Below are positions 43,531 to 54,544 of a DNA stretch of 64,000 nt, piece by piece. The DNA is taken from assembly GCA_902617895.1 (NCBI GenBank), contig CACMYJ010000004.1, positions 1 through 64,000 on the forward strand, read 5' to 3'. The DNA comes from an uncultured Pelagibacteraceae bacterium. GTDB lineage: Bacteria > Pseudomonadota > Alphaproteobacteria > Pelagibacterales > Pelagibacteraceae. Under the pieces are notes generated by a model. The model saw only the letters and a list, made by a program, of their open reading frames with translations. It made no database searches and was not told the origin of the DNA. The first letter of the stretch is position 1. Each line of letters starts with the position of its first letter. A program made the position numbers and the translations under genes.

Positions 43531-43535
43531 TCAAA

Positions 43536-44378
43536 ATGTCTAGAGAAATGGGCAGAGATGATTTGGTTATATCTGCTCGTTCAATTTTTTTGAATAAAGG
43601 TAATAGACGAAAATTTTCACTTTTAACTTTAATTGTAGTATCAATAATTGTTTTATCATTAGAATATTTTAAAACAGGACCTATTAATCAGTTTAGGTCA
43701 GTAGCTAAAGATGCTGTTTTTAAAACTTCATATATTATATCATTACCATTTTTATCTTTAAAAAATGCTTATTACGGTGCTAGTGATCTTTTAAATATAC
43801 ATGAAGAAAATAAAAAACTTAAGATTATTGATTTAAATATTGAAGAGTTAAAACTTGAAAATCAATTTTTAAAAGAAGAAAATTTAAGGCTTAATGCACT
43901 GATTGAAGAAAAAAACCTCTTTTCAGATAATTATCATTTAACTAAAACTTTACTGGATCAGGAGAGTCCGTATTTAAGATCAATTGTGATTAATAAAGGT
44001 TTCAAACATGATATTAAAATAGGCTCAGGTGTGAGAAGTGGATCATATTTTATAGGGAAGGTAGTTGCTGTTAATTACTTAACTTCGAGAGTTTTATTAA
44101 TAAATGATCTTAATAGTAAGATACCAGTAATAATTGAGCCTAATGGAATTAGTGCAATAGTTTCAGGGAATGGAAGTAAATTAAATGGTGATATTGAGTA
44201 TTTGCCTGAAAAAAATCAAGTCGAAGAGGGTCATATTGTTTATACTTCAGGAGCTGATGGGATAATTTCCTCTGGAATACCCATAGGCAAAATAATTATT
44301 ATAAATTCCAAAAAATTTGTGAAATTTTTTGCAGATTTTGATCAAATTAATTTTGTTAAGGTTTATTTTAAAAAGTGA
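43536..44378 (+). CDS. mreC: Rod shape-determining protein MreC
   Basis: N-terminal TM plus coiled coil and MreC beta domain; between mreB and mreD. Confidence 0.92.
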   Translation: MSREMGRDDLVISARSIFLNKGNRRKFSLLTLIVVSIIVLSLEYFKTGPINQFRSVAKDAVFKTSYIISLPFLSLKNAYYGASDLLNIHEENKKLKIIDLNIEELKLENQFLKEENLRLNALIEEKNLFSDNYHLTKTLLDQESPYLRSIVINKGFKHDIKIGSGVRSGSYFIGKVVAVNYLTSRVLLINDLNSKIPVIIEPNGISAIVSGNGSKLNGDIEYLPEKNQVEEGHIVYTSGADGIISSGIPIGKIIIINSKKFVKFFADFDQINFVKVYFKK

Positions 44379-44905
44379 GTTTATTTGCTAACAGAATTTA
44401 TTCTAAGACAATTACAAGTTTACCCACTTTAATTTTATTTTTAGTAGTAATTTTAGGTTTAAATATTAATATTATTTATAAAAATTATGATTTTATCATA
44501 AACTTTAGCTACATAATTGTATTCTTCTGGAGTTTAAAAAAACCAGAGCATCTAGGTTATGGATTAATTTTTTTTGCAGGTATTATAAATGATGTAGTTC
44601 AAAGTTTACCAATTGGAATATCTTCCCTAGATTATTTATTATTATCTGCGATTGGAGCATTTATAAGAAATAGAACAATCATATACAATTTAATTTATGA
44701 TTGGATATCATTTTTCATAGCAATTTTAATTGTAGGATCAGTAAATTACATTATATTAATATCAATATTTAAAATTCCAATTGTCTATGAAAGTTTAATA
44801 TTGGGTTTATTTGTTACATTTTTAATTTACCCTATATTTTTCAAAATATTTGTTTGGATAGATAATATGGTGCTATTTAAAAAAAATGATAAAAAAAACA
44901 GATAA
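44375..44905 (+). CDS. mreD: Rod shape-determining protein MreD
   Basis: ~170 aa polytopic membrane protein between mreC and mrdA; GTG start. Confidence 0.8.
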   Translation: MSLFANRIYSKTITSLPTLILFLVVILGLNINIIYKNYDFIINFSYIIVFFWSLKKPEHLGYGLIFFAGIINDVVQSLPIGISSLDYLLLSAIGAFIRNRTIIYNLIYDWISFFIAILIVGSVNYIILISIFKIPIVYESLILGLFVTFLIYPIFFKIFVWIDNMVLFKKNDKKNR

Positions 44906-46832
44906 TTTAAATAAAAATAAAATTATAAGTAGAAGACTTTTTGTTTTAGTTGCTGCAAAAATTGGGTTACTTGGGATTGTTACTTCAAGATTATATAATC
45001 TTCAAATTTCTCAAAAGCAAAAATATGAAGTTTTATCTGACAAAAATAGAATTAGAGAATGGAAAACTCCACCTCAAAGAGGAATAATAACTGATTATTT
45101 TAATAATGTTATTGCAGATAATCAAAGAGTTTATCAAGTTCATTTATCTCTTGAAGAAGTTTCCAATTTTAATAATTCAATTTTTAAACTTAAAAATATT
45201 ATTAGTCTTAAAGAGGATGAAATAAAAAAAATATATGATAAGAAAGAAAAGTCTAAGCCGTGGGATACTTTAATAATTTCTGAAAATTTATCATGGAACG
45301 AATTTTCTAAATTAAATTTGTACTTGCATGAATTGGATGGAGCCAAGCCAGTTTTGTCTACTTCAAGATATTATCCTTACTCCAATGATTTAGTACATGT
45401 TGTTGGTTATGTTGGTGATGCAACAACTCAAGATATTCAAAATAAAAAAAAAATAGAGGAAAACTTTGTACCGGGTTTAAAAGTTGGAAAAATTGGTATT
45501 GAAAATTCAAAAGATACTGACCTAATAGGAAATCATGGAACTAAAAGATATGAAGTAAATGCATCAGGAAAAAAAATAAGTGAAATTAGTTATAATAAAG
45601 AAACTCAAGGTGAAAATTTAAGAACAACCATAGACTTAGAAATTCAGCAATTGGCTCAAGGGTTATTAAAAAATCAAGCTGGCTCAATATGTGTTATGGA
45701 TATATACACAGGTGAAGTAATTACCATGGCATCGTCCCCAACATATGATCCAAATAAGTTTACGAATGGAATAAGTACTAAAGATTGGAATGAAATTAAA
45801 AATAATAAGTTAAGACCTTTATTAAATAAATCATTAGCTGGACTATATTCCCCTGGATCAACTATAAAACCCTTGGTTGCACTTGCTGCTCTAGAATATG
45901 GAATAATAGACAAAAAATTTAAAGTAAACTGTAAAGGCCATGATCATCCATATGAATTGTATGGAGAGAGATATCATTGTTGGAAAAAAAATGGTCATGG
46001 ATGGATGAGTATGAGAAATGCCATTAAACAGTCATGTGATATTTATTTTTATGAAGTCGCAAGGCTTTTAGGCGTAGATAAGCTATCATTAATTGCAAAA
46101 AGATATGGCCTAGGTTCAAAAGTCTTAGAAGATTTTTTTTCAGAAGAAAAAAAAGGAATTGTCCCCTCAACTAAATGGAAAAAACAAGTTTTAGAGCAGT
46201 CTTGGTATCTTGGCGAAACTGTAATTACTGGGATAGGACAGGGTTACATTCAGACTACCCCACTTCAATTATGTTTAATGACAGCGCAGTTGGCTAATGG
46301 AGGCTTCAAAATTAAACCAAATTTAATTTATGATAAAGAAATAGATTTAGATATTATTAAATCAAAAATTGAAAGCGAAAAAAAAAAATCTGTAAGTCAA
46401 AATATTTTAGAAGATCAAGAATTTAAATATTATGAAAGACTTTACAGAAATCCAAATAATTTAAAGTTAGTTCTGGATGCAATGTATGGGTCAACCAATG
46501 AACAATTTGGAACCTCCTTCAGATCTAGACACAAAGAAGATAAATACAAGTTTGCTGGAAAAACTGGAACTTCTCAAGTTAAAAGAATTACTGATCAAGA
46601 TAGAGAGCTTGATTTAGACCTTGAAGAGATAGAATATAAAAGTAGAGATCATGCTTTATTTATTGCATTTGCGCCTTATGATAAACCAAGATATTCCCTT
46701 AGTGTTTTGATAGAGCATGGAGGCTCTGGGAGTAAAGCAGCCGCTCCAATAGCAAACAAATTAATAAAAAAAATTTTAGATAGGCATGAATTAAGAGAAA
46801 AAATTAGAAAAGATTTAAAAAATATTGCATGA
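44886..46832 (+). CDS. mrdA: Penicillin-binding protein 2
   Basis: YSPGSTIKPLVAL (SxxK), KTGTSQ (KTG), N-terminal dimerisation domain. Confidence 0.96.
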   Translation: MIKKTDNLNKNKIISRRLFVLVAAKIGLLGIVTSRLYNLQISQKQKYEVLSDKNRIREWKTPPQRGIITDYFNNVIADNQRVYQVHLSLEEVSNFNNSIFKLKNIISLKEDEIKKIYDKKEKSKPWDTLIISENLSWNEFSKLNLYLHELDGAKPVLSTSRYYPYSNDLVHVVGYVGDATTQDIQNKKKIEENFVPGLKVGKIGIENSKDTDLIGNHGTKRYEVNASGKKISEISYNKETQGENLRTTIDLEIQQLAQGLLKNQAGSICVMDIYTGEVITMASSPTYDPNKFTNGISTKDWNEIKNNKLRPLLNKSLAGLYSPGSTIKPLVALAALEYGIIDKKFKVNCKGHDHPYELYGERYHCWKKNGHGWMSMRNAIKQSCDIYFYEVARLLGVDKLSLIAKRYGLGSKVLEDFFSEEKKGIVPSTKWKKQVLEQSWYLGETVITGIGQGYIQTTPLQLCLMTAQLANGGFKIKPNLIYDKEIDLDIIKSKIESEKKKSVSQNILEDQEFKYYERLYRNPNNLKLVLDAMYGSTNEQFGTSFRSRHKEDKYKFAGKTGTSQVKRITDQDRELDLDLEEIEYKSRDHALFIAFAPYDKPRYSLSVLIEHGGSGSKAAAPIANKLIKKILDRHELREKIRKDLKNIA

Positions 46833-47959
46833 TACTTTCAACGTCTCTAAACTCTACCAGTTATTCATTTATTGATAAACTGAAGGCAGTTGACTATTTT
46901 TTAATAATAATCGTTGCCATAATAGGTTCATTAAGTGTATTTTCAATATATTCTACTGAGAGTGGGAACTTTTCTTTTTATACTAAAAATCATCTTACTA
47001 GATTTCTAGTATTTTTTTCTATGTTTTTAGTTCTGTCATTTGTAAGAGTTTCATTTTGGTATAGACAGGCATATATTTTTTATATTCTAGGAACTTTACT
47101 TCTATTACTTGTAATTTTTTTTGGAATTTCAGCATCAGGATCTAAACGATGGATAAATCTTTTCATAATGAACCTTCAGCCTTCAGAACTAATGAAAATT
47201 GCAATAATAGTTTGTTTTGCAAGATATTACCATCGAATTCAAAGCTCAGATATTCAAAGTTATAAATATTTATTACAACCAATTATACTTTTGTTGATAC
47301 CTTGCTATTTAGTTATAACTCAACCTGATTTAGGAACAGCAATTTTAATAGCAGGAAGTGGGTTGGCTATTATTTGGTTAGCAGGACTTAATTTGAAATA
47401 TTTTATATATTCAGGATTAATATTGTTAGTCTCATTACCTTTTGTAATTTCAATTTTAAAACCATATCAAAAATCTAGAATATTAACTTTTTTTAATCCA
47501 GACAGAGACCCTTTGGGTGCAGGTTATCAAATAATTCAATCTAAAATAGCAATTGGTTCAGGAGGATTATTAGGTAAAGGTTTCTTGCAGGGTACACAAA
47601 GTTATCTTGAATTCTTACCTGAAAAACACACTGACTTTATTTTTACTCTTTTTTCTGAAGAATTTGGCTTTGTTGGTTCAATGCTTCTAATTTTATTATA
47701 CGCTTTATTAATTTATAGAATAATAAGGATTGGTTTTTCTAGTAGATCATTTTTTGCAAAACTATACTGTTATGGTTTTGCATCTGCTTTATTCTTATAT
47801 ATTTTTGTAAATATAGCCATGGTAGTAGGTTTGTTGCCAATCGTTGGAGCACCACTACCTATCATGTCATACGGAGGATCATCTATGTTATCAATAATGC
47901 TAGGTTTAAGTATTGTAATGAGCTGCAAAATTTACAGTCGAGATCCGATCGGCAATTAA
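46829..47959 (+). CDS. rodA: Peptidoglycan glycosyltransferase RodA
   Basis: SEDS family: QPSELMKIAI, QPDLGTAIL, GFLQGTQSYLEFLPEKHTDFIF. Confidence 0.96.
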   Translation: MILSTSLNSTSYSFIDKLKAVDYFLIIIVAIIGSLSVFSIYSTESGNFSFYTKNHLTRFLVFFSMFLVLSFVRVSFWYRQAYIFYILGTLLLLLVIFFGISASGSKRWINLFIMNLQPSELMKIAIIVCFARYYHRIQSSDIQSYKYLLQPIILLLIPCYLVITQPDLGTAILIAGSGLAIIWLAGLNLKYFIYSGLILLVSLPFVISILKPYQKSRILTFFNPDRDPLGAGYQIIQSKIAIGSGGLLGKGFLQGTQSYLEFLPEKHTDFIFTLFSEEFGFVGSMLLILLYALLIYRIIRIGFSSRSFFAKLYCYGFASALFLYIFVNIAMVVGLLPIVGAPLPIMSYGGSSMLSIMLGLSIVMSCKIYSRDPIGN

Positions 47960-48032
47960 GATAATGTAAACAGTTATCCACCGCGATCAAATAACATCTA
48001 TAATAATTTAACCCACCAACTATATTTTTCCT

Positions 48033-49274
48033 GTGTCAGAAAAAATTTTAAAAGTTGGTATAATAGGAGCAGGAATCCAAGGAGTATGTAATGCTCTTTT
48101 TCTTCAAAAAAAAGGCTATCAAGTAATTTTGTTCGATAGAGATGAACCTGGAAATGCAGCCTCTTATGGTAATGCAGGTCATTTTTCTCCTTATGCATCA
48201 GTTCCTTTAAACAGGCCAGATATTGTAAGTGATGTTCCATCAATGCTTATGAGCTCAAGAGGACCTTTGGCACTTAAATGGAATTATGTTCCAAAAATGA
48301 TCTCTTGGTTTTCAAAATTTTTAATGAATTGTACTAATGATAAAATGATGCATACCGCAAAAAATATGCATCAAATTTTAGATCAATCATTACTGGCTTA
48401 TGATGAATTATTCGAAGAGATAGATCTAGAGGGTTTAGTTGAAAATAATGGAATTTTATATGTCTGGAATGAAAAAAATTTAAAAAGTAGAGAATTAGAA
48501 ATAAAAATTAGAGACGATCTAGGTGTTAAACAACAGGTGGTAAATAAAAAAGATATACATGATCTAGAGCCAAATTTAAAACCATTTTATCATGGAGGGG
48601 TTTTCTATGATTATGCAAGACATGCAAGAAATCCAAAAAAAATATTAATAAAGCTATTTGAAAATTTTATTAAAAAAGGTGGAAAGTTTTTAAAACTAAA
48701 TATTCAAGATTTGAATTTTGATGAGGAAAAACCTGTTTTAAGATCAGAAACCCAGAGATTTGTTTTTGATAAATTAGTTATTGCATGTGGTGCGTTTTCA
48801 AAAAAACTCACTGATAAACTTCATGAAAATATTCCACTGGATACCGAAAGAGGGTATCACGTTCATTTTAAAAATTTTGATCATTTAATTTCTAGACCAG
48901 TGGTTTATTCTAATAGAGGGTTTGGAATGTCACCAATGGATCAAGGGTTAAGAGTAGTTGGCACTGTGGAGTTTGGTGGTTTAGAAAATGCTTTATCAAA
49001 ATCCAGGATCAAAAACTTAATTTTAAATGCAAAGGATATGCTTGACGGTTTGCCTGAGCACAAAGATGAGTGGTTAGGATTTCGGCCTACACTGCCAGAT
49101 TTTTTACCAATAATTGGACCATCAAAAAATTATAAAAATGTATTTTACTCATTTGGTCATCATCATTTAGGATGGACTTTAGGTGCAATTTCTGGAAAAA
49201 TAGTGTCTGGTATGATTGCAAATGAAAAAACTAATATGGATTTAAAGCCTTACAGTTCAGTTAGATTTGCTTAA
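48033..49274 (+). CDS. D-amino acid dehydrogenase-like FAD oxidoreductase (DadA family)
   Basis: VGIIGAGIQGVCNALFLQKKGYQVILFDRDEPGNAASYGNAG. Confidence 0.88.
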   Translation: MSEKILKVGIIGAGIQGVCNALFLQKKGYQVILFDRDEPGNAASYGNAGHFSPYASVPLNRPDIVSDVPSMLMSSRGPLALKWNYVPKMISWFSKFLMNCTNDKMMHTAKNMHQILDQSLLAYDELFEEIDLEGLVENNGILYVWNEKNLKSRELEIKIRDDLGVKQQVVNKKDIHDLEPNLKPFYHGGVFYDYARHARNPKKILIKLFENFIKKGGKFLKLNIQDLNFDEEKPVLRSETQRFVFDKLVIACGAFSKKLTDKLHENIPLDTERGYHVHFKNFDHLISRPVVYSNRGFGMSPMDQGLRVVGTVEFGGLENALSKSRIKNLILNAKDMLDGLPEHKDEWLGFRPTLPDFLPIIGPSKNYKNVFYSFGHHHLGWTLGAISGKIVSGMIANEKTNMDLKPYSSVRFA

Positions 49275-49288
49275 AAAGGTTAAATAGT

Positions 49289-52200
49289 GTGGAAATTAAA
49301 CTTGAAGACAAATATAAATTAAGTAAAGGCACTAGATTTTTAACTGGTGCCCAAGCTCTTGTTCGAGTTCCAATTGTTCAAGCAAGAAGAGATAAACAAA
49401 AAAACTTAAATACTGCATGTTACATCTCTGGCTATAGAGGATCTCCTCTAGGTGGCTACGATCAGCAGATTTTAAAAAACAAAAAATATTTGAATGAAAA
49501 CAATATTTATTTTCAACCAGGAATAAATGAGGAACTCGCCGCAACTTCTTTATGGGGAACACAGCAAGTAAATCTTAGAAAACAAGATAAATACGATGGT
49601 GTTTTTGGCATATGGTATGGTAAAGGGCCAGGAGTAGATAGAGCAGGAGATGCATTAAAACATGTAAATCTGGCAGGTACCTCAAAGTTTGGAGGCGTCA
49701 TTGCTTTAATGGGAGATGACCATATATGTGAGTCCTCAACAACCTCTCATCAAAGTGAATTTGCAATGATTGATGCGATGATACCTTTTTTTAATCCAAG
49801 TGGAGTTCAAGAAATACTAGATTATGGAATAATAGGAATCGAATTATCAAGAAAAAGCGGATGTTGGGTAGGGATAAAGTGTGTTCATGATAACGTAAGC
49901 TCAGGAGCAACAGTTGATTTAGATGAAAATAGGTTAAATCTCTTAGATATTTCAAGTAAAAACTATCCATCTGAAGGTTTAAATATAAGACTTAAAGATA
50001 CCGCTCAAGAAAAAGAATATCGACTACACCATCATAAAATAAAATATGTAAAAGAATTTTGTAAAATAAATAATTTGAATAAAATTATTTTCGACTCAGA
50101 AAATCCAAAAGTTGGAATAATTAGCACTGGAAAATCTTTTTTAGATACAAAATTAGGGCTAGAAAAAATAGGAATAAATGACGATGTTGCAAACCAAATA
50201 GGAATTAAATTTCTTAAAATTGCTATGCCTTGGCCGTTGGAGGAAACAATAATTGAAAAATTTTCGGAAAATTTAGAAAAAATCATTGTTGTTGAAGAAA
50301 AAAGATCAATTATTGAAACACAAGTTAAAGAAATATTATTTAATAAAAATCTAAATATAAAAGTAGTTGGAAAAAATGATGAAAATAATAATGATTTATT
50401 TGTTTCTTCTGGAGCTTTAGACCCAGGAGAAATCGGTTTAAAAATATCTGAAATAATTAATTACCTTAACTTACCGGATGAAGTACATAATCTTTCAAAA
50501 AAGTTAAAGTCTTTGAAAGAAAAAACTAATTCAAATATCTCCTTAAAAAGAGTTCCACATTTCTGCTCTGGGTGCCCTCACAATACTTCAACTAGAATAC
50601 CGGAAGGTAGTCGAGCAATTACAGGTATCAGTTGTGCATACCTTGTGGAACATATGGAAAGAGATAATGAAGGCTTTTCACAAATGGGATCAGAGGGTGC
50701 AACTTGGGTTGGTGAGTCTGTTTTTAGCAATACTGACCATGTTTTTCAAAATATGGGAGATGGGACTTATATTCATTCAGGAATTCTATCTATAAGACAT
50801 GCAGTTGCAGCAAAAACTAAAATGACATTTAAGATTTTGTATAACGATGCTGTTGCGTTGACAGGAGGTCAAGCATTAGACGGATTACCAACAGTTGCGC
50901 AAATGTCTAAACAGCTTGAAGCAGAAGGTGTTGAAGAAATTGCAATAATCACAGATGAAATTGAAAAATATAGTGATAGAGGAGGTTTTGCAAAAAATTC
51001 AAAAGTTTATGACAGAAAAAATATTATAGATGTTCAAATTGAATTAAGCAAAATTAATGGAACAACTGTTATTATTTATGATCAAACCTGCGCGGCTGAG
51101 AAAAGAAGGAGAAGAAAAAAAGGCATTTTAGAAGAGCCTAAGAAAAAGATTTTTATTAATAAAGACCTATGCGAAGGTTGTGGAGATTGTGGAATACAAT
51201 CTAATTGTGTTTCTATTGCACCTATTGAAACTGAGTATGGAAGAAAAAGACAAATTGACCAATCTTCTTGTAACAAAGATTACACATGTGTAGATGGGTT
51301 TTGTCCTAGTTTTGTAAGTCTTGAGGGAGATATAAGACTTAAGAAAAATTATGACGATAATTTAATTAATAAAATAAATTCAAAGATAGAAGATCCAATA
51401 TTGCCTGAAATTACTAAGTCTTTTGGAATAATGATTGCCGGAATTGGTGGTACAGGAGTTGTTACAATTGGAGCTGTGTTAGCAACCGCTGCCCAAATAG
51501 ATGGAAAAGGATCAGGGGTTTTAGATATGACTGGGTTAGCTCAAAAAGGTGGAGCTGTTAAAAGTTTCTTAAGAATTTTTGAAAAACCAGAGGATGTAGG
51601 GGCAATAAGATTATCTTATGGTGATACAAACTTACTTCTGGGGTTTGATTTACTTGTATCAAATGATTTAGAAATAATAAAAACCTTAGATAAAAAAATT
51701 TCAAAATTAATAGTTAATACGGATGAAGTTATGCCTGGAGACTTTACTAGAGACAAAAATTTTTACTTACCTTTCGATGAAATGAGAGATAATTTAATTA
51801 ATATAGCAGGTCAAGAAAATATAAAATTTATATCTTCAAATAAAATTACATCCAAGATTTTAGGAAATTCAATATTATCTAATATGTTTAATGTTGGAGT
51901 TGCATATCAATCAGGCCTGATACCTATTTCAGCTTCATCGATTGAAAAAGCAATTGAATTAAATGGTGCAAGTGTAAAAGATAATATAAACGCATTTAGA
52001 TTTGGCAGACATTATGAAAATTTAAAAGATGAGGTTTTAGATATAATTAAAGATGAGCCTGAAATATTAGAAGGTTTTGAGTCAAAATATCAGAATCGAT
52101 TTAAATTTTTAGAAGATTACCAAAATATAAAATATGCTGAAAAATTTGAAGAACTTGTTAGTTACGCAAGAAAGATAGATAAAAATATAGGAAATGGAAG

Positions 52201-52708
52201 TCAATTCTCAACAGCAGTCTTAAAAAATTATTTCAAATTAATGGCATACAAAGATGAGTATGAGGTATCAAGATTAATGACAAATAAAAAATTCGTAGAT
52301 GATATAAATAAAAACTTTGAAGGTGACTTTAATTACAACTTTTATTTAGCTCCACCAATCTTCAGTAAAAAAAGCAAAGTAGATGGTAAATTACTAAAAA
52401 TAAAATTTGGTGGATGGTTATTTAATGTATTCAAATTACTTTCAAAATTTAAATTTTTAAGAGGTACAAAACTTGATCCATTTGGCTATCTAAATGAAAG
52501 AAAAAAAGAAAGAGAATTAATAAGAGATTACAAGCAAACAATTACTGACATAGGAACAAAAATAAATAAATCAAACTATGAAACGGCAGTTAAAATAGCA
52601 TCAGTACCTGATCAAATCAGAGGTTTTGGACATGTTAAGGAAAAGAATATAAAAGAAGCTATAAACTATAGAACAGATTTACTAAATTCTTTTCATGAAA
52701 ACGCTTAA
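49289..52708 (+). CDS. Indolepyruvate ferredoxin oxidoreductase, fused alpha/beta (1139 aa)
   Basis: TPP-enzyme domains, CEGCGDCGIQSNC Fe-S cluster motif, C-terminal pyruvate-ferredoxin gamma-type domain GIGGTGVVTIGAVL. Confidence 0.92.
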   Translation: MEIKLEDKYKLSKGTRFLTGAQALVRVPIVQARRDKQKNLNTACYISGYRGSPLGGYDQQILKNKKYLNENNIYFQPGINEELAATSLWGTQQVNLRKQDKYDGVFGIWYGKGPGVDRAGDALKHVNLAGTSKFGGVIALMGDDHICESSTTSHQSEFAMIDAMIPFFNPSGVQEILDYGIIGIELSRKSGCWVGIKCVHDNVSSGATVDLDENRLNLLDISSKNYPSEGLNIRLKDTAQEKEYRLHHHKIKYVKEFCKINNLNKIIFDSENPKVGIISTGKSFLDTKLGLEKIGINDDVANQIGIKFLKIAMPWPLEETIIEKFSENLEKIIVVEEKRSIIETQVKEILFNKNLNIKVVGKNDENNNDLFVSSGALDPGEIGLKISEIINYLNLPDEVHNLSKKLKSLKEKTNSNISLKRVPHFCSGCPHNTSTRIPEGSRAITGISCAYLVEHMERDNEGFSQMGSEGATWVGESVFSNTDHVFQNMGDGTYIHSGILSIRHAVAAKTKMTFKILYNDAVALTGGQALDGLPTVAQMSKQLEAEGVEEIAIITDEIEKYSDRGGFAKNSKVYDRKNIIDVQIELSKINGTTVIIYDQTCAAEKRRRRKKGILEEPKKKIFINKDLCEGCGDCGIQSNCVSIAPIETEYGRKRQIDQSSCNKDYTCVDGFCPSFVSLEGDIRLKKNYDDNLINKINSKIEDPILPEITKSFGIMIAGIGGTGVVTIGAVLATAAQIDGKGSGVLDMTGLAQKGGAVKSFLRIFEKPEDVGAIRLSYGDTNLLLGFDLLVSNDLEIIKTLDKKISKLIVNTDEVMPGDFTRDKNFYLPFDEMRDNLINIAGQENIKFISSNKITSKILGNSILSNMFNVGVAYQSGLIPISASSIEKAIELNGASVKDNINAFRFGRHYENLKDEVLDIIKDEPEILEGFESKYQNRFKFLEDYQNIKYAEKFEELVSYARKIDKNIGNGSQFSTAVLKNYFKLMAYKDEYEVSRLMTNKKFVDDINKNFEGDFNYNFYLAPPIFSKKSKVDGKLLKIKFGGWLFNVFKLLSKFKFLRGTKLDPFGYLNERKKERELIRDYKQTITDIGTKINKSNYETAVKIASVPDQIRGFGHVKEKNIKEAINYRTDLLNSFHENA

Positions 52709-53600
52709 CCCTTTATATTTAGCCACTTTTTATTTGGTTTTAGCTTGTTTATTTTGGGCAGGCAACTTTATAGTAGGAAAAGCTGCAAGCATTATTGATA
52801 TTCCTCCAATATCATTAAATTTTTACAGATGGTTTTTGGCCTGGTTAGTTTTACTTCCATTCACTTATAAAGAATTATTAAATAACCAAAAAATTATAAT
52901 AGATAATTTTTTTTTATTTTCATTATTGGGAATTTTGGCTGTGACAGTTTTTAATTCAGCTCTTTTTTACTCACTTAGACATACACAAGTTATAACTGGA
53001 GTACTTATGATTTCAACAGTACCAGTTATGATTATATTATTTTCATTCTTACTTAAAATTGAGAAAACAAATTTATTTCAATTAATAGGAGTATTTCTAT
53101 CACTTACAGGCGTTTTGTTTATAATAACAAAAGCAAATTTAAACAATTTATTAAATTTATCATTTAACAAAGGAGATATTTTTGCATTAATTGCAATGTT
53201 CGCATGGTCTCTTTATTCAGCGCTTTTAAAAAAAAAGGAATTCAATCTATCTCCAATTTCTCTATTACAGGTCGTTATAACTTTTGGAGTAATTTTCCTA
53301 ATTCCTATGTATTTTATTGATTATAGTTTGGGCAGTGTAATCAAATTACAATCCTCTTTTTATTTAGTTTTATTCTATGTTGTTTTTTTCCCTGGTCTAA
53401 TCTCTTTTCTGTTTTGGATAAAAGGTGTAAAACTCATTGGTGCAAATAGATCTGGAGTTTTTCTTCATTTGATGCCAATTCTAGGTGCAATAATGGCCAT
53501 GATAATTTTTAATGAAAAAATTTTATTTTATCATTTCTTAGGTGCAATTTTCATAATTGCTGGTATTACAATCTCGAATAAAAAAACTCAAAATGCTTAA
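52695..53600 (+). CDS. DMT/EamA-family transporter
   Basis: Ten-TM pattern, WAGNFIVGK and C-terminal GAIMAMIIFNEKI repeat. Confidence 0.88.
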   Translation: MKTLNPLYLATFYLVLACLFWAGNFIVGKAASIIDIPPISLNFYRWFLAWLVLLPFTYKELLNNQKIIIDNFFLFSLLGILAVTVFNSALFYSLRHTQVITGVLMISTVPVMIILFSFLLKIEKTNLFQLIGVFLSLTGVLFIITKANLNNLLNLSFNKGDIFALIAMFAWSLYSALLKKKEFNLSPISLLQVVITFGVIFLIPMYFIDYSLGSVIKLQSSFYLVLFYVVFFPGLISFLFWIKGVKLIGANRSGVFLHLMPILGAIMAMIIFNEKILFYHFLGAIFIIAGITISNKKTQNA

Positions 53601-54543
53601 GGTAGCCATTTTAGACGACTATCAAAACGTTGCTCAAGAATTCATAGATTTGAAAAACCTTTCATCAAAGTTTGATATTGAGATTTTTAGCGAACCTTTT
53701 GAAAATGAAGATAATGCTATTGAAAAATTAAAAGAATTCGATGCCTTACTTATTATGAGAGAAAGAACTTTAATAAGTTCAAATCTCATTAAAAATTTAA
53801 AAAAACTAAAATATATTTCAACAAGTGGAATGAGAAATAAAGCAATAGATCTAGACGCAGCAAAAAAGGCAAAAATTATTGTTACTGGAACTGAAATCAA
53901 TTCTAATCCAACTTGTGAGTTAACATGGGCGTTAATTTTAGGGCTAGCTAGAAATATTAAGGTGGAAGTTGATAATATGTACCAAGGCTATTGGCAGACA
54001 ACAGTTGGAGTTGAATTAAAAGGTAAAATATTAGGACTTATTGGTTTAGGAAAAGTTGGATCTCAAGTTGCTAAAATAGGAAAAGCTTTTGGCATGCAAG
54101 TTATGGCATGGAGTGAAAATTTAAGTCTAGATAAGTGTAAGGAACTTGATGTTTTACCATCAAGTAAAGAGGATCTTATTCAAAACTCTGACTTTATATC
54201 TATTCATGTCCAAGGAGGAGAAAGATACAAGGATTGTATAAAGCTTGCTGAATTTGATAAAATGAAAAAATCTGCTTTTCTAATTAATACTTCAAGGGGT
54301 CCAATTGTAAACGAGGACGATTTAATTATAGCTCTATCAACTAACGTAATCGCTGGTGCTGGTATCGATGTTTATGATAAAGAACCTTTGCCTAGTGGTC
54401 ACAAATTAAGATTTGTCCCTAACGCACTTTTGCTTCCACATGTAGGCTATGTTACCGCTGAAAATTATTCTATTTTCTATACACAAATGATTGAAAATTT
54501 AGAGGCTTGTGTTGCTGGTAAGCCTATTCGAGAAATTAAGTAA
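53593..54543 (+). CDS. D-2-hydroxyacid dehydrogenase family protein
   Basis: LGLIGLGKVGSQVAKIGKAFGM Rossmann motif, INTSRGPIVNEDDLI, LLLPHVGYVT; start taken at MLKVAIL. Confidence 0.9.
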   Translation: MLKVAILDDYQNVAQEFIDLKNLSSKFDIEIFSEPFENEDNAIEKLKEFDALLIMRERTLISSNLIKNLKKLKYISTSGMRNKAIDLDAAKKAKIIVTGTEINSNPTCELTWALILGLARNIKVEVDNMYQGYWQTTVGVELKGKILGLIGLGKVGSQVAKIGKAFGMQVMAWSENLSLDKCKELDVLPSSKEDLIQNSDFISIHVQGGERYKDCIKLAEFDKMKKSAFLINTSRGPIVNEDDLIIALSTNVIAGAGIDVYDKEPLPSGHKLRFVPNALLLPHVGYVTAENYSIFYTQMIENLEACVAGKPIREIK

Positions 54544-54544
54544 A

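Noticed and set aside
47974-47982. TTATCCACC, one mismatch from a DnaA box, between rodA and the DadA-like gene
   Set aside because: Single site with no second box or origin-like context; expected by chance in AT-rich DNA
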